A DNA stretch of 64,000 bases from Ferrimonas balearica (GCF_019802055.1 NZ_JAHVHW010000004.1:496001-560000), one strand, 5' to 3'; counted from the first letter of the stretch, positions 24,701-34,199 are shown. The notes: generated from the sequence alone by a model not told the origin. Program-made: numbers and translations.

Positions 24701-25466
24701 GGAGCTGTACGACAACGCCCAGATCATGCTGAAGCAGATCATTCAGGAGAAGTGGCTCACCGCTGCCGCTGTGATCGGCCTGTTCCCCGCCAACACCTGC
24801 GACAACCACGACGACGTCGCGCTCTACACCGACGAGTCGCGAAGTGAGGAGTTACTGCGCCTGCATATGCTGAGGCAGCAGATAGAGCGGGTCGATAACG
24901 ACAACTTCGCCCTGTCCGATTTTGTGGCCCCGGCCAGCAGTGGCAAGGCCGACTACATGGGCGCTTTTGCCGTCACGGCAGGCATTGGCATCGAAGAGCA
25001 TATTGAGCGATTCGAGAAGGCCCACGACGACTACCACGCCATCATGATCAAGGCCCTGGCCGATCGTCTGGCCGAAGCCTTTGCCGAGCGGATGCATGAG
25101 CGGGTGCGCAAGGAGTTCTGGGGCTACGCCGCCGACGAGGCGCTGGATAACGAGGCGCTGATCCGTGAGAAGTACAAGGGGATCCGTCCCGCGCCCGGCT
25201 ACCCCGCCTGCCCGGACCACACCGAGAAGGGGCTGCTGTGGCAACTGCTGAAGCCGGAAGAGAACATCGGCCTCCGCATCACCGAGAACTTCGCCATGTA
25301 CCCCACCGCCGCCGTGTCCGGCTGGTACTTCGCCCACCCGGAATCCCGCTACTTCGGGGTGACCGACATCGACCGGGATCAGGTGGCGGATTACGCCGAG
25401 CGTATTGGTCTGAGCGTAGCGGAAACCGAGAAGTGGCTGGCGCCCATCCTTGGCTATAGCGCCTGA
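21774..25466 (+). CDS. metH: Cobalamin-dependent methionine synthase MetH
   Basis: The 1230-residue cytoplasmic enzyme methylates homocysteine using 5-methyl-THF via methylcobalamin. Domains appear in the standard order: homocysteine/zinc domain (about 1-325) with GLNCALGP and GGCCGTTP zinc cysteines; pterin domain (about 355-615) with [13 protein letters not shown]; cap and B12 domain (about 650-890) with GDVHDIGKN, whose His761 is the lower cobalt ligand; and the SAM-dependent reactivation domain with [15 protein letters not shown]. All key residues are present and length matches E. coli (1227). A MetJ box precedes it and a terminator follows. With btuB and the adenosyltransferases it explains the B12 demand. 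Confidence 0.98.
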   Translation: MSTQQALEQQLKARILILDGAMGTMIQGYKLDEDDYRGERFADWHVPLKGNNDLLSLTQPEIISAIHTAYLEAGADIIETNTFNSTTIAMADYEMESLSREINFESAKLARAAADEVAARTGIPRFVAGVLGPTNRTCSISPDVNDPGFRNVHFDDLVAAYTESTEALLDGGSDLILVETVFDTLNAKAALFAIDSVFEARGQSWPVMISGTITDASGRTLTGQTTEAFYNSLRHIKPIAIGLNCALGPKELVPYISELNRISECAVSAHPNAGLPNEMGGYDETPAQMAAIIGQWAADGWLNIVGGCCGTTPDHIRAIADAVRPHAPRTPPAHLTDGNNVATRLSGLEPCNFDADSLFINVGERTNVTGSARFLRLIKENDYETALEVARQQVESGAQIIDINMDEGMLDAEAAMVRFLNLIASEPEISKVPIMIDSSKWEVIEAGLKCIQGKGVVNSISLKEGEEAFLHQAKLIRRYGAAAVVMAFDETGQADTYERKVEICTRAYQVLTEKAGFAPEDIIFDPNIFAIATGIEEHDNYAVDFIEACRTIRDTLPHARLSGGVSNVSFSFRGNNPVREAIHAVFLYHAIRNGLSMGIVNAGQLAIYDDIPKPLLERVEDVVLNRRNDGTERLLEVAEEYRGGGKQAEDPKDAEWRSWPVNKRLEHALVKGITEFIEEDTEAARQAADRPLDVIEGPLMDGMNVVGDLFGAGKMFLPQVVKSARVMKKAVAYLNPYIEAEKVEGQSNGKVLMATVKGDVHDIGKNIVGVVLQCNGYEVIDLGVMVPVEKIIEVAKAEKVDVIGMSGLITPSLDEMIHNVKEFSKAGLTCPAIIGGATTSKIHTAVKIYEHYEHGAIYVADASRTVPVVAKLIGPDRHAFVEQTYREYADLKAKREAQGNRKTLIPLEAARANRNQIDWANYTPAVPKQLGVQVFNDYPLTDLIDRIDWTPFFRSWGLHGKYPQIFKNPTVGAEAKELYDNAQIMLKQIIQEKWLTAAAVIGLFPANTCDNHDDVALYTDESRSEELLRLHMLRQQIERVDNDNFALSDFVAPASSGKADYMGAFAVTAGIGIEEHIERFEKAHDDYHAIMIKALADRLAEAFAERMHERVRKEFWGYAADEALDNEALIREKYKGIRPAPGYPACPDHTEKGLLWQLLKPEENIGLRITENFAMYPTAAVSGWYFAHPESRYFGVTDIDRDQVADYAERIGLSVAETEKWLAPILGYSA

Positions 25467-25486
25467 GTCTCAGGCATCCACCGTGA

Positions 25487-25512
25487 AACGGCCTCCGATG
25501 GAGGCCGTTTTT
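25487..25512 (+). terminator. metH terminator
   Basis: ACGGCCTCC-GAT-GGAGGCCGT stem followed by TTTTT, about 20 bases after the metH stop. Confidence 0.92.
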
Positions 25513-25554
25513 ATTAGGGATGCGGAGGGCCCCTAGGCTGAAGCCCGCCGCTTC

Positions 25555-25922
25555 GTAGCGTGGGTTTAGAACTCACGGCGATATTGCTCCGGATTACCTG
25601 CGGCCCGTGGGCGGTAAGCCCACGCTACAAGGAAGCGCAAACCCGCCACTTCGTAGCGTGGGTTTTGAACCCACGGTGATATTGCTCCGGATTACCTGCG
25701 GCCCGTGGGCGGTAAGCCCACGCTACAAGGAAGCGCAAACCCGCCACTTCGTAGCGTGGGTTTTGTACCCAAGGTGGTATTGCTCCGCATTACCTGCGGC
25801 CCGTGGGCGGTAAGGCCAGCTACAAGGAAGCGCAAACCAGCCACTTCGTAGCGTGGGTTTTGAACCCACGGTGATATTGCTCCTGATTATCTGCGACCTT
25901 CGGGGGGTAAGCCCACGCGACA
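25555..25922. repeat. Second array of four REP/inverted-REP units
   Basis: Units at 25555-25628, 25653-25726, 25751-25823 and 25848-25922 start with GTAG + CGTGGGTTT...ACCCACG and end with CGTGGGC-GGTAA-GCCCACG + CTAC. Period is about 98 bases. The inverted member is broken in unit 3 (AGGCCAGCTAC) and in unit 4 (GCCCACGCGAC). Spacer sequence differs from that of the 8963 array, so the two arrays expanded independently from the same REP family. Confidence 0.85.
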
Positions 25923-25950
25923 CGATGGCAGGAAGCCCTGAATTGAACGC

Positions 25951-25976
25951 AAAAAAAGTCGGCGCAGAGCACCGAC
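25951..25976 (-). terminator. Terminator of the liv/CoA-ligase operon
   Basis: On the minus strand a GTCGG...CCGAC stem with inner GC pairing is followed by seven T. It lies 35 bases past the stop of the last gene of the operon. Confidence 0.75.
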
Positions 25977-26011
25977 AAATCCGTTGGGAAGGGACCCCAA
26001 GCGGGAGAGAT

Positions 26012-27241
26012 TCAGGGGGTGGGACGGGTATCTTCGATCACCACCCCATCCCGGGGCAGCACTCCAGCAGCCACCCAGCAGGCGCTGGTGCCCAGACGCA
26101 GCAAAGCTCTGGCCTGTGCCACCACCTCCTCTTCGGTAACGGTAGGAAGCTGCTCTGGTTCGCACAGCAGCGTCAGACTGTCCTGCCCTTCCGACTGGGT
26201 GATCACCGCGCGGATTCGGGCCAAACCGGGGATACGGTTACGCAGCTGCTCAATCTGGCCGGGGTGCACAAACAGGCCTTTGACCTTGGTGGATTGATCC
26301 GCCCGCCCCTGCCAGCCCCGGATCCGCATATTGGTGCGACCGCAGGGGCTCGGCTCGATCATAACGGAGGAGAGATCCCCGGTGGCAAACCGCACCAGCG
26401 GGTAATCGGGGTTCACGCTGGTGACCACCACCTCGCCAATCTCCCCTTCTGCCACCGGCTGGCCACTTCCCGGACGCACCACCTCCAGCAGCAGGTCCTC
26501 ATCCACCACCAGGCCCGCATCCGGCTCGGTTTCGTAGGCGATCAATCCCACATCGGCGGTGGCATAGGCCTGACGAACCCGGATCCCCGCCGCTTCAAAC
26601 CGTGCCCGCAGACTGGCGGGCAGCGCCTCCCCCGTGACCAGTGCCACCCGGAAGGAGAGCGGCTGCTGGGATGCCTCCGCCCGGTCCAGCAGGATGGCCA
26701 GGAATGAGGGAGTACCACAATAGCCCTCCGGCTTAAGGCGGGCGTTCAGTTCCAGCTGCAACTCGGTTTGCCCCGGTCCGGCGGGAATCACGCTGCAACC
26801 ACAGGCTCGGGCGCCGGAATCCAGAATGAAACCGCCGGGCGAGAGGTGGTAGGAGAGGCAGTTCTGCACCTTCATACCGGGTCGGAAGCCTGCTGCATGG
26901 AATGCCCGTCCCATGCGCCACCAGTCGTCGGTGCAGTGTTCCGGCTCACAGATGGGGCCGGGGGAGAGGAACAGGCGGTCGATTTGAGCCGATTCCGCGG
27001 CAATGCCACCCAGCGGCCCACTCACCTCCTGCAGGGCACTCAGGTCCGATTTGCGCAGCAACGGCAGGTCCGCCAGCGCAGCCCGGCTGGTCAGGGAGGT
27101 GATATCCACCGCCGCCAGCGTCTGCCCATAGTAGGGGCTTTGACGACGGGAATACTCCACCAACTCCCGAAGACTGGCGAGCAGAGTCTGCTCTCTCTGG
27201 CTCGGTGGCCTCAGCTCCCGGGCCTCGAAATACGCCTCCAT
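26012..27241 (-). CDS. PaaK-like adenylate-forming protein with a non-canonical P-loop
   Basis: The 409-residue protein follows the phenylacetate-CoA ligase fold: RRQSPYYGQTL near the N-terminus, a Pro-Gly core GYCGTPSFLA, YATADVGLIAYE in the place of the A5 motif, PLVRFATGDLS (A7) and RADQSTKVKGLFVHPGQIE (A8). The ATP-binding SSGTTGKPT loop is replaced by LSPGPICEPE (about 91-100), so adenylation by the usual mechanism is doubtful. It is the last gene of the liv operon, nine bases after livF. It may be a specialised ligase or a non-catalytic partner of the acyl-CoA synthetase upstream. Family call is good, activity uncertain. Confidence 0.75.
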   Translation of the reverse strand: MEAYFEARELRPPSQREQTLLASLRELVEYSRRQSPYYGQTLAAVDITSLTSRAALADLPLLRKSDLSALQEVSGPLGGIAAESAQIDRLFLSPGPICEPEHCTDDWWRMGRAFHAAGFRPGMKVQNCLSYHLSPGGFILDSGARACGCSVIPAGPGQTELQLELNARLKPEGYCGTPSFLAILLDRAEASQQPLSFRVALVTGEALPASLRARFEAAGIRVRQAYATADVGLIAYETEPDAGLVVDEDLLLEVVRPGSGQPVAEGEIGEVVVTSVNPDYPLVRFATGDLSSVMIEPSPCGRTNMRIRGWQGRADQSTKVKGLFVHPGQIEQLRNRIPGLARIRAVITQSEGQDSLTLLCEPEQLPTVTEEEVVAQARALLRLGTSACWVAAGVLPRDGVVIEDTRPTP

Positions 27242-27250
27242 AATGCCCCC

Positions 27251-28072
27251 TTACAACCAGCGCTTACGGCGCTTGTAGGATTTGAGATTTTTGAAGCTCT
27301 TGCGCTCCTCGTTGCCACCGCCGAGATAGAACTCCTTCACATCTTCGTTGGCCAGCAGCTGCTCCCGGGTGCCATCCAGCACGATTTTCCCCGACTCCAT
27401 GATGTAGCCGTAATCCGCCACTTTCAGGGCGTAGTTGGCGTTCTGCTCCACCAGCAGCATGGTGATCCCCTGCTCCCGGTTAATCTGCTCAATAATGCCA
27501 AACACCTCTTTCACCAGCAGCGGGGACAGCCCCATGGAGGGCTCATCCAGCAGAATCATCTGGGGACGGGCCATCAGGGCGCGGCCAATGGCCAGCATCT
27601 GCTGCTCACCGCCGGAGAGGTAGCCTGCCAGGCCGGTACGTTCACGCAGACGGGGGAAGTAGTTCAGCACCATCTCAATGTCGGCGGCCACTTCACTGTC
27701 CCGGCGGGTATAGGCACCCAGTTTGAGGTTCTCGATCACCGTCATGTCCTCAACGATGCGGCGCCCCTCCATCACCTGGAACAGACCGCTGCGAACAATG
27801 CGCTCCGGGGGGGCGTTGTCGATCCGCTCCCCAAGCAGGTGAATGTCGCCCCGGGTCACCTCGCCGTCCTCGGTTTTCAGCAGGCCCGAGATCGCCTTCA
27901 GTGTGGTGGACTTGCCTGCGCCATTGGGGCCCAGCAGGGTGACGATCTGCCCCTTGGGCACATCGATGCTGACACCACGCAGCACCTGAATCACTTCGTC
28001 GTACACCACTTCGATGTTGTTGATGGTCAGGAGCGGTTGGGTCTCCTGCGCCACTGCGGCTGACTGTGTCAT
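27251..28072 (-). CDS. livF: Branched-chain-amino-acid-type ABC transporter ATPase LivF
   Basis: The 273-residue cytoplasmic ATPase has Walker A GPNGAGKST, the Q-loop/VMEGRR segment, signature LSGGEQQM, Walker B MILLDEPSMGL and the LVEQN switch characteristic of LivF. A basic C-terminal tail (KSYKRRKRW) is longer than in typical LivF. The ATG at 28072 has GGGAG five bases upstream; the earlier TTG lacks one. It pairs with LivG, LivH and LivM in the same operon. Substrate is more likely an organic acid than an amino acid, judging from the CoA-ligase neighbours. Confidence 0.9.
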   Translation of the reverse strand: MTQSAAVAQETQPLLTINNIEVVYDEVIQVLRGVSIDVPKGQIVTLLGPNGAGKSTTLKAISGLLKTEDGEVTRGDIHLLGERIDNAPPERIVRSGLFQVMEGRRIVEDMTVIENLKLGAYTRRDSEVAADIEMVLNYFPRLRERTGLAGYLSGGEQQMLAIGRALMARPQMILLDEPSMGLSPLLVKEVFGIIEQINREQGITMLLVEQNANYALKVADYGYIMESGKIVLDGTREQLLANEDVKEFYLGGGNEERKSFKNLKSYKRRKRWL

Positions 28073-28094
28073 CGGCTCTCCCTCTGCCAAATTG

Positions 28095-28115
28095 GGGGCC
28101 CGGCATCCGGGCCCC
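28095..28115 (-). terminator. Intercistronic hairpin between livK and livF
   Basis: GGGGCCCGG-CAT-CCGGGCCCC is a nine-pair stem with a three-base loop but no T-run. Such a hairpin after a binding-protein gene usually protects the upstream mRNA or attenuates, raising binding protein over ATPase. Confidence 0.5.
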
Positions 28116-28127
28116 GTCCGTTACGTC

Positions 28128-29360
28128 TCAGAACCCAAGCCAGTCGGCACGGCGCTCCAGGGTCATCTGGCTGACCGGCTCGATCAGGATGTCACCGCCG
28201 TTGTAGTTGCCCTTGTAGATGTTGACCTGGCTGACGCCACGGTGGTCATCCTCACTCCAGGTGGCGGGCAGACAGACCCCTTCCAGACCGGCAGGCACCC
28301 AGTCTTTGCGGGCGTACATGCCCGCCTTGATGTTGTCGCCGGTGATGCCGCCATTGGCCTTGGCCCACTCCATCGCCTCTTTCATGTAATACACGGAGCA
28401 CACGCCGCGGATGTAGTGATGGGGGCGGGACAGTTCACCATCGGGATCGGACATGCCGGATACCGCTTTCACCAGTTTCATGCCCGGTGCCGGGTCATCC
28501 CAGAAGGGGGTCATGGTGGGGAAGATGTAGTCCTTAATGCCGTCACCGGCGGCTTCAAACACCTGGCGGTCGCCACCCCAGATGTTCGCCATAAACTGCA
28601 CTTCGGTGCCGACGGTGTTGCAGGACTTCACCAGCGAGAGCACGGAGCTGCCCAGGTTGCCGATGTAGCCGTAGTGGGTGCCGGAGCTTTTCAGACTGAG
28701 GCACTGGGCCTTAAAGTCACCCGGCTTCATGGAGATCACCACCGGCGGCATCACCTCGAAACCCAGCTCTTCGGCGTAAGCGGCGCAGGCAGCCTTGGGC
28801 GCGTTGGGATAGGGGTGGTTGGCGCCGATATGGGTGAACTTGGGCTTACCCTGGCCCCCCTTGGCTTTCCAGTCTTCTGCGGCCCACTGCACCAGACCAC
28901 GACAGGTGTCGGAGTAGGAGGCGCCGTAGAAGAAGTTGTAGGGCGCCGGTTTCTGAGTCTTAGGATTCAGCCCCTTGGGATCGGTCAGGTGCGCCGAGTA
29001 GGAGGCGGAGAACACCGGCACCTCATCCTTGGCGGCAAAGGCGATCAACGCTTCAGTATCGGCGGTGCCCCACCCCTGCATCGCCACCATATCCTTGCGG
29101 GAGACCCACTTCTTATAGGAGGCAATGGCCTGAGGCACTTTGTAGGCGTAGTCAATGGTTTCAAACTCCAGCCGGGTGCCGCTGATGCCCCCGTTGGCGT
29201 TGATGTAAGCCATCGCATCCCGCACCCCGTCCGCGTACTGCTTGCCCACGAAAGCGGTGGGTCCGGACATGTCCGCCAGGTGGCCTACGAATACCGCATC
29301 TTCGGCCTGGGCCGGCAGGCTCAGCATCGCGGCCGCCGCGATCATCCATCCTTTTTGCAT
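28128..29360 (-). CDS. LivK-like periplasmic substrate-binding protein
   Basis: The 410-residue protein has a signal peptide (about 1-19, SLPAQA) and a type 1 periplasmic-binding fold: HLADMSGPTAFVGKQYADGVRDAMAYINANGG at the N-terminus, QGWGTADTEAL and a C-terminal region with several Cys that could form disulfides. It delivers the ligand to LivHM. Family members beside CoA ligases often bind aromatic or aliphatic acids; the ligand here is unknown. It lies between livM and livF with hairpins on both sides. Confidence 0.9.
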   Translation of the reverse strand: MQKGWMIAAAAMLSLPAQAEDAVFVGHLADMSGPTAFVGKQYADGVRDAMAYINANGGISGTRLEFETIDYAYKVPQAIASYKKWVSRKDMVAMQGWGTADTEALIAFAAKDEVPVFSASYSAHLTDPKGLNPKTQKPAPYNFFYGASYSDTCRGLVQWAAEDWKAKGGQGKPKFTHIGANHPYPNAPKAACAAYAEELGFEVMPPVVISMKPGDFKAQCLSLKSSGTHYGYIGNLGSSVLSLVKSCNTVGTEVQFMANIWGGDRQVFEAAGDGIKDYIFPTMTPFWDDPAPGMKLVKAVSGMSDPDGELSRPHHYIRGVCSVYYMKEAMEWAKANGGITGDNIKAGMYARKDWVPAGLEGVCLPATWSEDDHRGVSQVNIYKGNYNGGDILIEPVSQMTLERRADWLGF

Positions 29361-29445
29361 CGTCTTGTTCCCTTTGGTTCAGGGGCCATCCGGCCCCGGG
29401 TTTTCAGGCCGGAGCACCGGTTGGCGCTCCGATTGCGGTTTCGCC

Positions 29446-30519
29446 TCAGTAGGCGAAGGGGTAACACTTCCAGTAGTTCTTAATCTGCTGCCAGCGGTGA
29501 GCCAGTCCCTGCGGTTCAAAGATCAGGAACAGGATGATCACCAGACCAATCGCCATCTCCTTGAGGTAAGCGAGCCCATCCACCACCATCGGGATGTTGC
29601 CCCACTCGGTCTCCTTCATCAGACCCACGCCCCCCTCAAGCACCTCGGGCAGCAACACCATAAAGACGCAGCCCATCAGGGTGCCTTTGACGGAGCCAAG
29701 ACCACCGATGATCACCATCGCCAGGAACTGCACCGACATCAGAATGGTGAAGCCCTCCGCCGACACGTAGCCCAGGTAGTGGGCATAGAGCGCGCCACCA
29801 ATCCCGGCGTAGAAGGAGGAGATGCCGAATGAGAGCAAACGGTACTTGTTGAGCTTGACCCCCATGATCTCGGCGGAGAGGTAGTGGTCACGCACTGCCA
29901 CAAAGGCCCGGCCATCCCGGCTTCGCATCAGGTTGCTGCCCCACAGGTACATAAACACCAGGGCAAACAGGGCGATGAAGTAGAAGGACTCATCGGTATC
30001 GAAGGCGAAGCCGAACAGGTTTACCGGTTCCGCCATCGACCCGGCACTGCCGCCGGAGAACCACTCAGCACGGGCAAAGAAGTCCTCGATGATGAACTGC
30101 GCCGCCAGAGTGGCGATCGCCAGGTACAGCCCCTTAATCCGGGCGGCGGGCATGCCAAACAGCATCCCCACCCCCATGGTGAGGAACCCCGCCAGCGGGA
30201 TGCAGAACACCACCGGGATGCCAAAGCGGGTGTTCATCCAGGCGGAGGCGAACGCCCCAAATCCGAAGAACGCCCCATGGCCCAGGGAGATCTGGCCGGT
30301 AAAGCCCACCAGTATGTTCAGCCCCAGGGCCGCAATGCCCAGGTAGCTGATCTGGATGAACAGCGTCAGGTAGTAGGCGTCCAGCAGCCAGGGGGCGGTA
30401 CAGGCCAGGGCGATAAACGCCACGGCCATCGCCCGGATGGTGCGGGTTTCAAAAATGGTGTTGTCCTGCTTGTAACTGGTGCGGAAATCGCCGCACGGAC
30501 GCATCGCCAGGCTCGACAT
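29446..30519 (-). CDS. livM: ABC transporter permease LivM
   Basis: The 357-residue inner-membrane permease has about nine helices. LGLNILVGFTGQISLGHGAFFGFGAFASAW and the ALRDHYLSAEIMGV-like EAA loop (FVAVRDHYLSAEIMGVKLNKYR) are typical of LivM. It follows livH by 33 bases and precedes livK. The N-terminus is about 25 residues longer than the first helix requires and is cytosolic. Confidence 0.92.
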   Translation of the reverse strand: MSSLAMRPCGDFRTSYKQDNTIFETRTIRAMAVAFIALACTAPWLLDAYYLTLFIQISYLGIAALGLNILVGFTGQISLGHGAFFGFGAFASAWMNTRFGIPVVFCIPLAGFLTMGVGMLFGMPAARIKGLYLAIATLAAQFIIEDFFARAEWFSGGSAGSMAEPVNLFGFAFDTDESFYFIALFALVFMYLWGSNLMRSRDGRAFVAVRDHYLSAEIMGVKLNKYRLLSFGISSFYAGIGGALYAHYLGYVSAEGFTILMSVQFLAMVIIGGLGSVKGTLMGCVFMVLLPEVLEGGVGLMKETEWGNIPMVVDGLAYLKEMAIGLVIILFLIFEPQGLAHRWQQIKNYWKCYPFAY

Positions 30520-30552
30520 AAAACTCTCCTTGTTGATGGATGCGGGTTACGG

Positions 30553-31446
30553 TCAGATCCGTTCGATATCCCGGGTGCCAAACAGGCCGTAGGGTTTAAA
30601 CCAGAGAATCACCAGCAGCACGTAGAACGGCGCGATGTCGTACATGTTGCCGAGGTGGAAGTACTGGCTGTCGAAGAACTCCGCCAGGTTCTCCAGCACC
30701 CCGATCACCATGCCGCCGATGATGGCGCCGACGATGGAGTCCAGGCCGCCCAGAATCACCGCCGGGAACACCTTGATCCCCATCACCGACAGGGCATCGG
30801 AGACCCCGTTCACCATGCCGATCACCACCCCTGCGGTAGCGGATACGGTGGCAGCGATGCCCCAGCTCATGGCGAATACCTGCTTCACCGAGATCCCCAG
30901 ACTCTGCGCCACCTGCTGATCAAAGGCGGTGGCCCGCATCGCCAGACCGTGCTTGGAGTGCTTAAAGAAGAGGTAGAAGCCCACCATGATGAACAGCGCA
31001 ATTACGGTGCTGAGCAGATATGCCAGCTCGATATGCAGCCCGAAGATCGCCACGCTGTGGGTCTCGAAGATGGGCGGGTAGTTGGCCGGGGCCACCCCGA
31101 AGATCCACTTCACCAGGGACTGGAAGAAGATGGAGAGACCGATGGTCACCATAATCACTGAGATGATGGGCTCGCCGATCATCGGCCTCAGCACAATCAT
31201 CTGCAGCGCCACACCGAACAGCGCCATAAAGGCGAGACTCAGCAGGAACCCCAGGAAGAAAGGCAGCTCCAGATAGACCAGCAGCGCCCAGCAGACCCAG
31301 GCCCCCACCAGCAGGAACTCCCCCTGGGCAAAGTTAACGATCTGGGTGGACTTGTAGACGAGCACAAAGCACATCCCCACCACCCCGTAGAGCAGGCCAA
31401 CAATCAGGCCGTTAATGACCAGCTGCAGCAGCAGTTCGAAATTCAT
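30553..31446 (-). CDS. livH: ABC transporter permease LivH
   Basis: The 297-residue permease begins with LINGLIVGLLYGVVGMCFVLVYKSTQIVNFAQGEFLL, the signature region of LivH. It also has the EAA-type loop (MRATAFDQQVAQSLGISVKQVFAMSWG). The ATG overlaps the end of the acyl-CoA synthetase gene by four bases (ATGA), implying coupled translation. It forms the membrane channel with LivM. Confidence 0.93.
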   Translation of the reverse strand: MNFELLLQLVINGLIVGLLYGVVGMCFVLVYKSTQIVNFAQGEFLLVGAWVCWALLVYLELPFFLGFLLSLAFMALFGVALQMIVLRPMIGEPIISVIMVTIGLSIFFQSLVKWIFGVAPANYPPIFETHSVAIFGLHIELAYLLSTVIALFIMVGFYLFFKHSKHGLAMRATAFDQQVAQSLGISVKQVFAMSWGIAATVSATAGVVIGMVNGVSDALSVMGIKVFPAVILGGLDSIVGAIIGGMVIGVLENLAEFFDSQYFHLGNMYDIAPFYVLLVILWFKPYGLFGTRDIERI

Positions 31447-33404
31447 GACGCTCTCCTTAGCCCTTTGTCCTGATTGCGGGTCGCTTTGGGATCCAGCGTT
31501 TTCACCGGCAACTGGGTCTGTACCCGGGTCTGGCTGCCATCCTGGAAGCGAATCACCGTATCGATGTCCACGCTCTCGGCGTCGCCGTAGATCGCCTCAA
31601 TGATGTCGCCGTACTTTTCAGCAATGACGCCCCGGCGCACTTTGCGGGTACGGGTCAGTTCGCCATCGTCCGCATCCAGCTCCTTGTAGAGCAGCACGAA
31701 CTTGGCGATGCGCTGAGCCGGAGGCAGGGTGGCGTTCACCTTCTCCACCTCTTCGGCGAGCTTGTTGTAGACCTCCGGCAGACTGGCCAGGTTGGTGTAG
31801 TTGGTGAAGGCCAGCCCCTGCCGCTCAGCCCACTTGGAAACGATGGCGTAGCGGATGCAGAGAATGGCGGTAAGGCAGGGGCGTTCGTTCCCCAGAATCA
31901 CCGCTTCACCGATAAAGCTGGAGAACTTCAGCTTGTTCTCGATGTACTGGGGGGAGAACTGCACCCCGTGGCTGGTGTTGGCCAGGTCCTTGATGCGGTC
32001 GATCACCACCAGGTGACCGGAGGCTTTGAAGTAGCCCGCGTCGCCGGTGTGCATCCAGCCCTCACGCACATCCTCGGCGTAGGCTTTGTCATCCCCGAGA
32101 TAGCCGCAGAACATCCCTTCGGTTTTGGCCACCACTTCGCCCAGCCCTTCGCTGTCGGCGTTGATCACCTTCACTTCGGCGTTATCGAACGGCAGCCCGA
32201 CGCTGTCATAGTCCACATCGTCCGCCGGATGGATAACGTAGGCGCCAGCCATCTCGGTCTGGCCGTAGAGCTGACGCAGCGGCACGCCGATGCACTGGAA
32301 GAAGCGGAAGGTGTCCGGCCCCATGGCCGCACCACCGGTGGCGGCGGATTTCAGGAAGGAGAAGCCGAGACGATCCCGAAGGGCCTTCATCAGCAGCCAG
32401 TCCGCCAGCCGGGATTTGCCCCCCTGTGCCAGCCGCTGCTCCGACCGCTTCATGGCGAAATCGAACAGGGCGCGCTTAAGCGGCGTGGAGTCCATCATCC
32501 GCGCCTGAACATCGGCAAGGATCTGCTCCCATACCCGCGGGGCCAGCAGCACAAAGCTGGGGCCGATCTCCCGCAGGTCGGCCATCATGGTTTCCTGCTC
32601 CTCAACAAAGTTGATCACCTGACGGGCGATCAGGGCCTGCCCTACCGCGTACACCTGCTCCATGATCCAGGGCAGTGGCAACACAGAGACATAGTTGTCG
32701 CCGGGCTGGCGCGGGTCCGCCCGCAGATAGGCGCTGCAGTGGGCCAGAAACTGACGCCCCTGCAACAGCGCAATCTTGGGTTTGGAGGTGGTGCCGGAGG
32801 TGGTGCAGTAGATCGCCACCTTGTCCGGGTCGGTGGCATCCACCAACCGGTCAAACGCCCCGGTATCGCGATGCTCCAGCTCCCGTCCCAAACGGTAGAG
32901 ATCCTCTATGTCCACCAGACGCTCATCGTCGTATTTGCGCATGCCCCGGGGGTCGCAGTAGACGATGTAGCGCACATCGGAGATCTGGTCCTCCAGCTCC
33001 AACAGCTTGTCGCACTGCTCCTCATCCTCGGCAATCACCACTTTGGTGCCGCTGCGGTTGATCAGGTAAGCCACCTCTTCATGCAGGGAGTCCTGATAGA
33101 TGCCGATGGAAAAACCGCCGAGGGTGTGTGCGGCCAGTTCGCCCCACACCCACTCCGGCCGGTTATCCCCCAGCAGGGCAATGGTGTCGTCGTTGCCGAT
33201 GCCCAGACTGCTCAGGCCAAGGGACATCCATTTGACCCGGTCCCGGTAGTCAGCCCAGGTGAACTCGTTCCAGATCCCGAACTCCTTCTCCCGCATCGCC
33301 ACGTCACTGGGCCAGTGCATGGCATTGTGACGAAGCAGTTTGGGGAAGGTGTCCAGCGAGCCAGTGTTAAAGGGTGGCTGGGCCACGTCGTGCTGTGCCG
33401 TCAT
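31443..33404 (-). CDS. Long-chain acyl-CoA synthetase-type AMP-binding enzyme
   Basis: The 653-residue enzyme should activate a carboxylic acid to its CoA thioester via an acyl-AMP. Visible motifs are YCTTSGTTSKPK (P-loop, about 199-210), YGQTEMAG (A5), MHTGDAGYF (A7) and IDRIKDLANTSHGVQFSPQYIE (A8). The overall pattern is like FadD15/AAE-type synthetases. Its start directly abuts the livG stop and its end overlaps livH by four bases, so it is embedded in the transporter operon: imported acid would be trapped as CoA ester. The chain or ring specificity cannot be read. Confidence 0.9.
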   Translation of the reverse strand: MTAQHDVAQPPFNTGSLDTFPKLLRHNAMHWPSDVAMREKEFGIWNEFTWADYRDRVKWMSLGLSSLGIGNDDTIALLGDNRPEWVWGELAAHTLGGFSIGIYQDSLHEEVAYLINRSGTKVVIAEDEEQCDKLLELEDQISDVRYIVYCDPRGMRKYDDERLVDIEDLYRLGRELEHRDTGAFDRLVDATDPDKVAIYCTTSGTTSKPKIALLQGRQFLAHCSAYLRADPRQPGDNYVSVLPLPWIMEQVYAVGQALIARQVINFVEEQETMMADLREIGPSFVLLAPRVWEQILADVQARMMDSTPLKRALFDFAMKRSEQRLAQGGKSRLADWLLMKALRDRLGFSFLKSAATGGAAMGPDTFRFFQCIGVPLRQLYGQTEMAGAYVIHPADDVDYDSVGLPFDNAEVKVINADSEGLGEVVAKTEGMFCGYLGDDKAYAEDVREGWMHTGDAGYFKASGHLVVIDRIKDLANTSHGVQFSPQYIENKLKFSSFIGEAVILGNERPCLTAILCIRYAIVSKWAERQGLAFTNYTNLASLPEVYNKLAEEVEKVNATLPPAQRIAKFVLLYKELDADDGELTRTRKVRRGVIAEKYGDIIEAIYGDAESVDIDTVIRFQDGSQTRVQTQLPVKTLDPKATRNQDKGLRRAS

Positions 33405-34199
33405 TCAGCCCGCCTCCTGCAGTTGTTCATCTTCCAGACCCAGGTAGGCCCGCTTCACATGCTCATCCGCCATCACGGTGTCCGGATCGCCGCTGATCAG
33501 CTTCTTGCCGAAGTCCAGCACCATCACCTCATGGGAGATGTCCATCACCACGCCCATGTCGTGCTCGATCATCACCACGGTGATGCCAAACTCCTCGTTG
33601 AGGTCGAGGATGTAGCGGGCCATGTCCTCTTTCTCTTCCAGGTTCATCCCCGCCATCGGTTCATCCAGCAGAATGAGCTTGGGTTTCAGGGCCATCGCCC
33701 GGGCCAGTTCCACCCGCTTGCGCAGGCCGTAGGAAAGGGTGCCCGCCACGGATTTGCGAACGTGGCTGATCTCCAGGAAATCGATGATCTCCTCCACCTC
33801 GCGACGATGGGCCAACTCCTCCTTCTGAGCGGGCGAGAACCAGTAGAGGGGGCCGGTCAGCCAGTTGTTTTTCATCAGGTGGTGGCGTCCCACCATGATG
33901 TTGTCCAACACCGACATATGGCCGAACAGGGCGAGGTTCTGAAAGGTGCGCCCCATGCCCAGATCCGCCCGATCATTGGGGCGAAGCCGGGTCACATTGC
34001 GCCCGTCAAAATGGATGGTGCCTGCCTGGGGACGGTAGCGTCCCGAGATGCAGTTGAGCATCGAGGTCTTGCCGGCACCATTGGGGCCGATAATGGAAAA
34101 CACCGCTCCCCGCGGTACCTCGAAGCTGACATCAGTGAGCGCCTTGACCCCGCCGAACGCGAGGGAGACGTGCTCTACCTTGAGGATGGAATCGGTCAT
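33405..34199 (-). CDS. livG: ABC transporter ATPase LivG
   Basis: The 264-residue ATPase has GPNGAGKTSML (Walker A), RTFQNLALFGHMSVLDNIMVG typical of LivG, LSYGLRKRVELARAMA (signature degenerate: SYGLRK in place of SGGQ), and LILLDEPMAGMNLEEKEDM. It carries the long helical insertion with HHLMKNNW characteristic of LivG. It is the first transporter gene after the porin. The altered signature also occurs in true LivG proteins (LSYGxQ), so it is probably active. Confidence 0.9.
   Translation of the reverse strand: MTDSILKVEHVSLAFGGVKALTDVSFEVPRGAVFSIIGPNGAGKTSMLNCISGRYRPQAGTIHFDGRNVTRLRPNDRADLGMGRTFQNLALFGHMSVLDNIMVGRHHLMKNNWLTGPLYWFSPAQKEELAHRREVEEIIDFLEISHVRKSVAGTLSYGLRKRVELARAMALKPKLILLDEPMAGMNLEEKEDMARYILDLNEEFGITVVMIEHDMGVVMDISHEVMVLDFGKKLISGDPDTVMADEHVKRAYLGLEDEQLQEAG

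Noticed and set aside
22422-24809. A long open frame of nearly 800 codons on the strand opposite metH
   Set aside because: It is antisense to an intact metH, has no ribosome site or recognisable domain, and its His/Val/Gly-rich composition is what a complement of GC-rich coding DNA gives.
26768-28063. Rightward frame across the PaaK-like and livF genes
   Set aside because: Antisense shadow with no motifs; both genes on the minus strand are secure.
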